Origin: CAYVBN01 sp964538565
GTDB taxonomy: Bacteria; Pseudomonadota; Alphaproteobacteria; Rhizobiales; Xanthobacteraceae
Assembly (NCBI GenBank): GCA_964538565.1
Contig: CAZIGW010000177.1
Span: forward strand, 1 to 13,627
Reading direction: 5' to 3'
Length of the DNA: 13,627 nt
The notes beneath the pieces are model-generated. The model searched no databases and was not told where the DNA came from. It was given only the letters and a program-made list of their open reading frames with translations. The position numbers and the translations under genes were made by a program. Each line of letters starts with the position of its first letter. The first letter of the stretch is position 1. Shown piece after piece: positions 1 through 5,784 of this stretch.

Positions 1-1
1 G

Positions 2-1537
2 ATGGAGAACATCCAGCCGTGGTGCATCTCGCGCCAATTGTGGTGGGGGCATCAGATTCCCGCCTGGTATGGTCCGGACGGGAAGGTCTTCGTCGCCGAG
101 GACGAGGAGACGGCGCTCGCCGAGGCGCTCGCCTACTACGCGGAGACCGAGGCGATCACCGTGATGGAGGGCCACGACATCGCGCTCGATCCCAAGCGCC
201 GGGCCGAGTTCCTGCGGCGTGACGAGGACGTGCTCGACACGTGGTTCTCCTCGGCGCTGTGGCCGTTCTCGACGCTCGGCTGGCCCGACCGGACGCCCGC
301 GCTCGGGCGCGACTACCCCACGAGCGCGCGCGGCACCGGCTTCGACATCATCTTCTTCTGGGTGGCCCGCATGATGATGATGGGCCTGAAGTTCATGCGC
401 GAGGTGCCGTTCGGCACCGTCTACATCCACGCGCTGGTGCGCGACGAGCGCGGGCAGAAGATGTCGAAGTCGAAGGGCAACGTGATCGATCCGCTGGCGA
501 TCATCGACGACTACGGCGCCGACGCCCTGCGCTTCACGCTTGCCGCGATGGCGGCGCAGGGTCGCGACATCAAGCTTTCGACCGCGCGCGTCGAGGGCTA
601 CCGCAATTTCGCGACCAAGCTGTGGAACGCGGCGCGCTTCGCCGAGATGAACGGCTGCGTGCACGATCCGGACTTCGACGCGCACCACGCGGGCGAGACG
701 CTCAACCGCTGGATCATCCACGAGGCGGCCAAGGCCGGTCGCGAGATCACGGCCGCGCTCGAGGCCTACAAGTTCAACGAGGCGGCGGGCGCGATCTACC
801 GCTTTGTCTGGAACGTCTACTGCGACTGGTATCTCGAGCTCGCGAAGCCCGTGCTCACGGGGCCGGACGGACCGGCGAAGCGGGAAACGCGCGCGACGAC
901 CGCCTGGGTGCGGGACGAGATCCTGAAGTTGCTGCATCCGTTCATGCCGTTCCTCACCGAGGAATTGTGGCGGGTCACCGCCGAAGGCGGGCCGCCGCGG
1001 CACCGCCTCCTGGCGATCGAGGGATGGCCGACGCACGACGGCCTCGACGATCCGGAGGCGGAGGCGGAGATCGGCTGGGTCGTGGACCTCGTCAGCGCGA
1101 TCCGCTCGCTGCGTGCCGAGATGAACATCGCGCCGGCGGGCCAGCTGCCGCTCGTGCTGGTCGCGGCCTCCGAGAAGACGCGCGCGCGTGCGGAGCGCTG
1201 GGCCGAATTCATCAAGCGGCTGGCGCGGATCTCCGACGTGTCCTTCGCCGACGCCGCGCCGGTCGGATCGGTGCAGCTCGTGGTGCGCGGCGAGATCGCG
1301 AGCCTGCCGCTCGCCGGCGTCGTCGATCTTGCCGCCGAACGCGCGCGGCTCGATCGCGAATTGCAGAAGGTCGCGGCCGACATCGCCCGCGTCGACGCCA
1401 AGCTCGCCAAGGCCGACTTCGTGCGCCGCGCGCCCGAGGAGGTGGTCGAGGGCGAACGTGAGAAGCGCGAGGAGTTCGACGCGCGCCGGCAGAAGATCGC
1501 CGAGGCGCTCGACCGGCTGCGCCACGCCGGTACGTGA
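2..1537 (+). CDS. valS: Valyl-tRNA synthetase, C-terminal 511 residues (5' end outside window)
   Basis: Class I aminoacyl-tRNA synthetase that charges tRNA-Val with valine in the cytosol. The fragment opens at the conserved WCISRQLWWGHQIPAWY block that follows the editing domain, continues through DVLDTWFSSALWPFSTLGW, and carries the signature loop KMSKS at fragment residues 153-157 (bases 458-472), followed by GNVIDPLAIIDDYGADALR. An alpha-helical anticodon-binding domain follows (about residues 230-400, with NVYCDWYLELAKPVL). The last 75 or so residues (LPLAGVVDLAAERARL onward) form the charged coiled-coil arm typical of ValS. The family is usually about 900-950 residues, so roughly the N-terminal half, with the HIGH motif and most of the editing domain, lies to the left. 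The ATG at base 2 is internal and is not the start. The stop is TGA at 1535-1537. No frameshift is seen. Confidence 0.97.
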   Translation: MENIQPWCISRQLWWGHQIPAWYGPDGKVFVAEDEETALAEALAYYAETEAITVMEGHDIALDPKRRAEFLRRDEDVLDTWFSSALWPFSTLGWPDRTPALGRDYPTSARGTGFDIIFFWVARMMMMGLKFMREVPFGTVYIHALVRDERGQKMSKSKGNVIDPLAIIDDYGADALRFTLAAMAAQGRDIKLSTARVEGYRNFATKLWNAARFAEMNGCVHDPDFDAHHAGETLNRWIIHEAAKAGREITAALEAYKFNEAAGAIYRFVWNVYCDWYLELAKPVLTGPDGPAKRETRATTAWVRDEILKLLHPFMPFLTEELWRVTAEGGPPRHRLLAIEGWPTHDGLDDPEAEAEIGWVVDLVSAIRSLRAEMNIAPAGQLPLVLVAASEKTRARAERWAEFIKRLARISDVSFADAAPVGSVQLVVRGEIASLPLAGVVDLAAERARLDRELQKVAADIARVDAKLAKADFVRRAPEEVVEGEREKREEFDARRQKIAEALDRLRHAGT

Positions 1538-1600
1538 CCGGCCTTCGCCTGGCAGGCCACCGGATCAGCGCCGGACATTGCGGACCATGGAGGGGAGGGG

Positions 1601-2578
1601 ATGGCAGATCTGAAGCTGACCCTCGCGTGCTGGGGCTACGACCGCACCCGCCCGCTCATCGACGGCCGCGTGCGGCCCGAGGGAATCGATCTCGAGGTCG
1701 AGGTGCTGCGTCCGCGCCAGACCTTTCCCCGCATGCTGGAGCGCCGGGAATTCGACGTTTCGGAGATGTCGCTTGCCTCCTACGTGAGCCTCAAGGCGCG
1801 CGGCGATTGTCCGTTCGTGGCGATCCCGGTGATGCTCTCGAAGATCTTCCGCCATTCCTGCATCTACGTGCGCACCGACGCCGGCATCCGCGCGCCGCAG
1901 GATCTCAGGGGGAAACGCGTCGGCACCACGCAGTACGGCTCGACCGCGGCGGTTTTCATGAAGGGGCTGCTGCAGGACGAGTACGGCGTCGCCGCCGAGG
2001 ACATGCATTGGTTCATGGGCGGGCTCGACGCGCCCACCCAGCGCCCGTTGATCCCGCTCGACCTCCCGCCGGCGGTGAAGCTCGAGTTCCTCGACGACGG
2101 GCAGACGCTCGAAGGGATGCTGGCGGCGGGCGACCTCGACGCGCTCCTTTCGATTTACCTGCCGGCGATCTTCCTCAAGGGTTCGCCGCGCGTCGCGCGG
2201 CTCTTCCCCGATTTCAAGGAGGTCGAGCAGGCCTATTTCCGACGCACCGGGATCTTTCCGATCATGCATGTCGTGGTGCTGCGCGAGGACGTCCATCGCG
2301 CGCATCCGTGGGCGGCGCGGAGCCTCTATCGGGCGTTCTGCGCGGCGCGCGATCTCGCGGTCGAGGGCCTCTACGACACCGACGCGCTGCGCCTCTCGCT
2401 GCCGTGGCTGATCGACCACGTGGAAGAGGCCCGACGCACGTTCGGCGACGATTTCTGGTCGTACGGGCTGGCATCGAACCGGCCGGCGCTCGCCGCCGTC
2501 GGCCGCTATGTGTGGCAGCAGGGGCTCGCCCCGCGCTCGGTCGAGCCGGAGGAACTGTTCGCGCCCGGGGTCGAGTGA
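1601..2578 (+). CDS. 4,5-dihydroxyphthalate decarboxylase-like / substrate-binding-fold protein
   Basis: A 325-residue protein with the character of the 4,5-dihydroxyphthalate decarboxylase (Pht5-like) family, often auto-annotated as an ABC transporter substrate-binding protein. Visible family features are the opening LTLACWGYDRTRPLIDGRV, the GIDLEVEVL strand, FDVSEMSLASYVSL (about residues 51-64), the hinge region DLRGKRVGTTQYGST (101-115) and a C-terminal FGDDFWSYGLASNRPAL segment. There is no signal peptide or lipobox and no transporter permease or ATPase gene nearby, so a periplasmic binding role is unlikely and a cytosolic enzyme or binding protein fits better. The substrate cannot be told from sequence. 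The start at 1601 has a strong Shine-Dalgarno (GGAGG at 1589-1593, 7 bases upstream). It follows valS by 63 bp on the same strand. The family is strongly multiplied in rhizobia and relatives, so function should not be copied from one member. Confidence 0.85.
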   Translation: MADLKLTLACWGYDRTRPLIDGRVRPEGIDLEVEVLRPRQTFPRMLERREFDVSEMSLASYVSLKARGDCPFVAIPVMLSKIFRHSCIYVRTDAGIRAPQDLRGKRVGTTQYGSTAAVFMKGLLQDEYGVAAEDMHWFMGGLDAPTQRPLIPLDLPPAVKLEFLDDGQTLEGMLAAGDLDALLSIYLPAIFLKGSPRVARLFPDFKEVEQAYFRRTGIFPIMHVVVLREDVHRAHPWAARSLYRAFCAARDLAVEGLYDTDALRLSLPWLIDHVEEARRTFGDDFWSYGLASNRPALAAVGRYVWQQGLAPRSVEPEELFAPGVE

Positions 2579-2605
2579 ATGGCGTCTTCAACCTCTTGGG
2601 TTGGG

Positions 2606-2650
2606 CCCCGGCTCGGCGGTGCATCGCTTCGCGCTGCGTCGCGGCCGGGG
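2606..2650. repeat. Palindromic (REP-like) element with nested stems
   Basis: The outer arms CCCCGGC (2606-2612) and GCCGGGG (2644-2650) are perfect complements. Inside them GCATCGC (2621-2627) and GCGCTGC (2631-2637) pair with one mismatch around a TTC loop. The element starts 28 bases after the upstream stop codon. No T-tract follows, so it is not a classic terminator. Its composition resembles interspersed intergenic palindromes common in Bradyrhizobium-type genomes, but whether it recurs in this genome cannot be seen from one copy. Confidence 0.5.
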
Positions 2651-2826
2651 AAGGTCGTGCGTCTGGCGCGTGGTGGCGGGCTGCATCATGCCCGTTCTCG
2701 GATTCGTCCCCGGGGCGCACCGCGGCGCACGCGGACAAGGCAGATAAGGATGCGCAATCCGCGCAGGCTTGATTGCGGGCGCTGCCGGGGTCTGCCACGG
2801 CTTCGCCAGAAGCGGCTGCCCGAGAC

Positions 2827-2855
2827 TTGATCCCGTCCGTCCGACCTGCCACATC
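2827..2855 (+). promoter_or_regulatory. Predicted housekeeping-sigma promoter of prfC
   Basis: TTGATCC (2827-2833), a 14-base spacer, then GCCACATC (2848-2855) closely matches the alphaproteobacterial RpoD pattern TTGACGS-N10/14-GCTANAWC: 7 of 8 positions fit in the -10 block and 5 of 7 in the -35 block. Transcription would begin around 2862-2863, only 2-3 bases before the prfC ATG at 2865, so the mRNA would be essentially leaderless. This agrees with the lack of any Shine-Dalgarno sequence before that ATG. Inference from pattern only. Confidence 0.45.
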
Positions 2856-2864
2856 AGACCCGCC

Positions 2865-4508
2865 ATGAACATGCCGATCCGGACGCCTGACGGCGGTGCC
2901 GCCCGCTCGCCGCTTCAGGACGAAGTGGCGCGTCGCCGCACCTTCGCCATCATCTCCCACCCCGACGCGGGCAAGACCACGCTGACCGAGAAGCTGCTGC
3001 TGTTCGGCGGCGCCATCCAGCTTGCCGGCCAAGTCAAGGCGAAGCGCGACCGGCGCGCGACCCGTTCGGACTGGATGGCGATCGAGCGCGAGCGCGGCAT
3101 CTCGGTCGTCACCTCGGTCATGACGTTCGAATACGCCGGCTGCGTCTTCAACCTGCTCGACACGCCCGGCCACGAGGACTTTTCCGAGGACACCTACCGT
3201 ACGCTCACCGCGGTCGATTCCGCCGTCATGGTGATCGATGCCGCCAAGGGCATCGAGGCGCGCACCCGCAAGCTGTTCGAGGTGTGCCGCCTGCGCGACA
3301 TTCCGATCATCACCTTCATCAACAAGATGGACCGCGAAAGCCGCGATCCCTTCGAGCTGCTCGACGAGATCGAGAAGACGCTGGCGCTCGACACCGCCCC
3401 GGTGACCTGGCCGATCGGCCGCGGGCGCGATTTCATCGGCACGATCGACATCGCCTCCGGCGGCGTGCGGCTGATCGACGACGGCACCGACCGGCCCGGC
3501 GAGCCGCGGCCGATGTCGCCGGCCGAACTTGCCGCGCACAATCCAAATCTCGACGCCCTCGCCATCGGCGACGAGCTCACGCTCGTGCGTGAGGCGTGCC
3601 GGCGCTTCGATCTCGAGGCGTTCCGCGAGGGGCACCTGACGCCGGTCTTCTTCGGCTCGGCGCTCAAGAACTTCGGGGTCGGCGATCTCATCGACGCGCT
3701 CGCCGCCTTCGCGCCGCCGCCGCGCGCCCAGGAGGCCGACCGGCGGCGGGTCGAAGCGGCGGAGCCGCAGATGACCGCCTTCGTCTTCAAGATTCAGGCC
3801 AACATGGATCCGAACCATCGCGACCGCATCGCCTTCGCGCGGCTGTGCTCCGGCAAGCTGGTGCGCGGCATGAAGGCCAAGCAGGTGCGCACCGGCAAGA
3901 CGATCGGCCTGCATACGCCGCAGTTCTTCTTCGCGCAGGACCGCGCGCTCGTCGAGGAGGCCTATTCGGGCGACGTCGTGGGCATCCCGAACCACGGCAC
4001 GCTGCGGATCGGCGACACGCTCACCGAGGGTGAGGACCTCACCTTCATGGGCGTGCCGAGCTTCGCGCCGGAGATCCTGCGCCGCGTGCGGCTTGCCGAT
4101 GCGATGAAGGCCAAGAAGCTCAAGCAGGCGCTGCAGGAACTGGCGGAGGAGGGCGTCGTGCAGGTGTTCCGGCCGAGCGACGGCTCGCCCGCGCTCGTCG
4201 GCGTGGTCGGTCCGCTGCAGCTCGACGTGCTGAAGAACAGGCTCGATGCGGAATACGGCCTCGACGTCGGCTTCGAGACGGCCGAATTCCAGCTCGCGCG
4301 CTGGATCTCCTCGCCCGATCCCAAGGGGCTCGCGAGTTTCGTGGCGGCGAACGGCGCCGGCATCGCGGCCGACCTCGACGGCGATCTCGTCTTCCTCGCC
4401 CGCAACCAGTTCTATCTCGACTACACTCGTGAGCGCGCGCCCGGGATCCTCTTCAGCGACGTCAAGGACGTGAGGCGCACGGCGGGCAAGGACGCGGCCT
4501 CAGGCTGA
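2865..4508 (+). CDS. prfC: Peptide chain release factor 3 (RF3)
   Basis: A 547-residue translational GTPase that recycles RF1 and RF2 from the ribosome after peptide release. All GTPase motifs are present: G1 SHPDAGKTT (31-39), G2 region RGISVVTS (77-84), G3 DTPGHEDF (99-106), G4 NKMD (153-156), and a G5-like GSALKNFGV near 265. The RF3-specific VFRPSDGSPALVGVVGPLQLDVL sits in the C-terminal part. Length is close to the E. coli protein (529 aa). I chose ATG 2865 over a TTG at 2769 because the extra 32 residues have no family character and would cover the promoter; ATG 2871 is a near alternative. The 3' end overlaps the convergent glycosylase gene by 9 bp (4500-4508). RF3 is patchily distributed and normally non-essential in bacteria. 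Confidence 0.97.
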   Translation: MNMPIRTPDGGAARSPLQDEVARRRTFAIISHPDAGKTTLTEKLLLFGGAIQLAGQVKAKRDRRATRSDWMAIERERGISVVTSVMTFEYAGCVFNLLDTPGHEDFSEDTYRTLTAVDSAVMVIDAAKGIEARTRKLFEVCRLRDIPIITFINKMDRESRDPFELLDEIEKTLALDTAPVTWPIGRGRDFIGTIDIASGGVRLIDDGTDRPGEPRPMSPAELAAHNPNLDALAIGDELTLVREACRRFDLEAFREGHLTPVFFGSALKNFGVGDLIDALAAFAPPPRAQEADRRRVEAAEPQMTAFVFKIQANMDPNHRDRIAFARLCSGKLVRGMKAKQVRTGKTIGLHTPQFFFAQDRALVEEAYSGDVVGIPNHGTLRIGDTLTEGEDLTFMGVPSFAPEILRRVRLADAMKAKKLKQALQELAEEGVVQVFRPSDGSPALVGVVGPLQLDVLKNRLDAEYGLDVGFETAEFQLARWISSPDPKGLASFVAANGAGIAADLDGDLVFLARNQFYLDYTRERAPGILFSDVKDVRRTAGKDAASG

Positions 4509-5087
4509 ACGGGCCGGACTGAACGGCCGGCTCAGGAAGCGCGATCCGGCGAGGCCGTAGCGCCACGGCTTTTCCACCGCCTTGGTGATGCCGATGCGCC
4601 GGCCGACCGCGATCTCGACCGGGGCCGCGCGGGCGTGCAGCTCGAATGGCGCGACGTCGAGGGCGAGCTTGTCGCAGGCGCGGGTGATCCCGAGCGCCTC
4701 GCACAGCCGGCCCGGCCCGGCGCACAGCAGCCGCTCGTCCGAGACCTGCCGCCGCCGGCGCATGGCCGCAAGGCCGACGGTCGGCTCGAGCGCCCGGATC
4801 AGCACGCCGGCGGCGGTGCCCGGCTCCTCGCAGACGAAATTCAGGCACCAGTGGATGCCGTAGGAACGGTAGACATAAGCGTGGCCGGGCGGGCCGAACA
4901 TCGCGGCATTGCTCGCCGTCTTGCCGCGGTAGCTGTGGGCGGCCGGATCCTCCTGATGATAGGCCTCGACCTCCACGATGATGCCGCCCACGCCCTTGTA
5001 GAGCAGCGTCGCGCCGATCAGGTCGGGCGCCACGAGGTGAACGCTGCGGGCAAAGAAATCGCGGTGCAGCAACCTGCCGTTTACCAT
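4500..5087 (-). CDS. mpg: 3-methyladenine DNA glycosylase (AAG/MPG family)
   Basis: A 195-residue monofunctional glycosylase that removes alkylated or deaminated purines to start base-excision repair. Family blocks are clear: RDFFARSVHLVAPDLIGATL (9-28), VEVEAYHQEDPAAHS with the presumed catalytic Glu41, Tyr43 and His51, then MFGPPGHAYVYRSYGIHWC (63-81) with the base-stacking Tyr73, and VLIRALEP with Arg98. CAGPGRLCEALGI follows. These match human AAG Glu125, Tyr127, His136, Tyr159 and Arg182 by position. The start at 5087 gives the usual bacterial length of about 200; an upstream ATG at 5231 would add 48 low-complexity Pro/Gly/Arg residues and read through a 12-bp hairpin, so I reject it. 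No good Shine-Dalgarno is visible. The C-terminus contains a small repeat (SRPFSPARS), encoded by an imperfect 14-bp tandem at 4505-4532. Confidence 0.93.
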   Translation of the reverse strand: MVNGRLLHRDFFARSVHLVAPDLIGATLLYKGVGGIIVEVEAYHQEDPAAHSYRGKTASNAAMFGPPGHAYVYRSYGIHWCLNFVCEEPGTAAGVLIRALEPTVGLAAMRRRRQVSDERLLCAGPGRLCEALGITRACDKLALDVAPFELHARAAPVEIAVGRRIGITKAVEKPWRYGLAGSRFLSRPFSPARSA

Positions 5088-5195
5088 ATGCGGTCCGTTG
5101 AATTCGCCGGGCGGCCGGGTGCCGGGCCGCGGCGTCCCCGGGCGTTGGAGCGTTGTCGAGCGTGAAGAGGGCGCGTCAAGGCCAGAACCTGGACC

Positions 5196-5222
5196 TCCGG
5201 CTTTGATTCCATCAAAGCCGGA
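5196..5222. repeat. Perfect 12-bp inverted repeat with 3-base loop
   Basis: TCCGGCTTTGAT (5196-5207) and ATCAAAGCCGGA (5211-5222) are exact reverse complements around TCC. The stem is strong in either strand. It lies 109 bases upstream of the glycosylase ATG, with no T-run on either side, so a terminator role is unlikely. It may be an interspersed palindromic unit or a protein-binding dyad; only genome-wide copy number could tell. Confidence 0.6.
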
Positions 5223-5410
5223 AAGGCTCAAGCACGGCGCCGGCGGTCGTGTTTGGCACCGCTCGCTTGCCTCGATCCGGGGACTCCGTTACCGGTGGGA
5301 TGGGCCTCAGCTCCGAGTCGTCCGACGCGGGCCGGGGCCGTCCTCTTCAGTACCCCTTGCGTGCGCGTGTTTTTGGCGCAGGCCGTGTGCCAGCGGCCGC
5401 GCGCCGGTGC

Positions 5411-5500
5411 AGAAAGGCAACAGTGCCGCCTTGCTAACAATTGGAGGGAATTGAGCAACTGGCCGTTCGCCGTCGTCTGTGGCGTCTGCGCCACAGATTT
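5411..5500. other. Cluster of three hairpins, candidate structured RNA or leader
   Basis: Three stems lie close together in an A/T-richer island. (1) AAGGC 5414-5418 pairs with GCCTT 5428-5432. (2) TTGCT 5431-5435 and CAATT 5438-5442 pair with AATTG 5449-5453 and AGCAA 5454-5458: a 10-bp stem with a two-A bulge and loop GGAGGG. (3) TCTGTGGCG 5476-5484 pairs perfectly with CGCCACAGA 5489-5497 around TCTG and is followed by TTTA. Stems 1 and 2 share bases 5431-5432 and would be mutually exclusive at their edges. Read rightward the region could belong to an ilvD leader with stem 3 as a weak terminator; read leftward, stem 2 shows a CCCUCC loop like an anti-Shine-Dalgarno small RNA. No known RNA family is recognised. 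Confidence 0.35.
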
Positions 5501-5526
5501 ACAACATTTCAATTGCGTTCTCTGAA
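5498..5526 (-). promoter_or_regulatory. Possible - strand promoter next to the hairpin cluster
   Basis: On the - strand, TTCAGA (plus 5521-5526) is followed after 17 bases by TGTAAA (plus 5498-5503). Each hexamer matches the sigma-70 consensus at 4 of 6 positions and the spacing is ideal. Transcription would start near 5490 and run leftward through the CCCUCC-loop hairpin. Matches of this strength occur by chance, so this is only a pointer. Confidence 0.2.
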
Positions 5527-5757
5527 CAGCTCTACGACGCCGCTTTTCCGCCATACACCTCGTCGAGGACGATGGGGTGCCACGCTGTCGCGGAAACTTT
5601 CGGCTCCGGCCGGAATTTCCTGTGCCCGAGTTGAGTGCGCCGGCCCTGTGCGACCAGGGGCGGATCGAGCGGGTCAGGAGAGAAGCGAAATCGGGACACG
5701 TTCGGCCCGGAAGCAGCCGGAAAAAAGCTGGCGGCACATAAGTCGCCCGCGACAGTC

Positions 5758-5775
5758 GAGGGGGGCCTCAGGCCC
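5758..5775 (+). promoter_or_regulatory. Purine-rich SD-like run followed by a hairpin before ilvD
   Basis: GAGGGGGG (5758-5765) looks like a Shine-Dalgarno but lies 19 bases before the ilvD ATG, too far for normal use. The bases between include a stem GGGCC (5763-5767) / GGCCC (5771-5775) with loop TCA. If this folds, the spacing from GAGG to the ATG shrinks to a usable distance; alternatively the stem hides part of the SD. The dyad is directly visible; the effect on translation is inference. Confidence 0.3.
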
Positions 5776-5784
5776 GCAAAGTTC

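Larger units (their letters stand above)
2579..2864. other. Intergenic region between the decarboxylase-like gene and prfC
   Basis: This 286-bp gap has no convincing gene; the short open frames across it are arginine/proline-rich products of high GC. It holds a palindromic element (2606-2650), a second inverted repeat (CGCAATC at 2753-2759 and GATTGCG at 2771-2777, 11-base loop), a small GCTTC/GAAGC hairpin further right, and a promoter-like sequence just before prfC. No T-run typical of an intrinsic terminator follows any of these hairpins. Confidence 0.7.
5088..5784. other. Gene-free region between the divergent glycosylase and ilvD genes
   Basis: A 697-bp stretch with no credible protein gene. 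The open frames crossing it are Arg/Pro-rich with no domain character, and they disagree with family starts on both sides. It holds a perfect 12-bp hairpin (5196-5222), an A/T-richer island with three hairpins (5411-5526), a small CCTCG/CGAGG palindrome near 5560, and a hairpin just before the ilvD start. For the glycosylase, a - strand TTGACG (plus 5174-5179) looks like a -35 box but lacks a good -10. I did not find a convincing ilvD promoter. A long ilvD leader is possible. Confidence 0.65.

Noticed and set aside
2579..2864. tRNA or other known RNA gene in the gap before prfC
   Set aside because: No cloverleaf with TTCGANNC T-loop and matching acceptor ends could be found; only simple hairpins are present.
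2262..3995. 577-residue - strand open frame across the decarboxylase-like gene and prfC
   Set aside because: It is antisense to two well-supported genes, is rich in Arg/Asp/Gly/Val/His as expected from the opposite strand of high-GC coding DNA, and has no domain.
5088..5231. Upstream start of the glycosylase at 5231 (48 extra residues)
   Set aside because: The extension is Pro/Gly/Arg-rich, crosses a perfect 12-bp hairpin, and exceeds the usual family length; 5087 gives a normal N-terminus.
5451..5525. 24-residue peptide starting at TTG 5451 behind GGAGGG (SNWPFAVVCGV...), possible leader peptide
   Set aside because: The GGAGGG is only 2-3 bases from the TTG, too close for initiation, and is buried in a hairpin loop. 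The peptide has no run of Val, Leu or Ile codons that an ilv attenuator would need.
5228..5737. 169-residue - strand open frame and several + strand frames in the glycosylase-ilvD gap
   Set aside because: No domain, no fitting ribosome-binding site, composition unlike real proteins of this genome, and they run through several hairpins.
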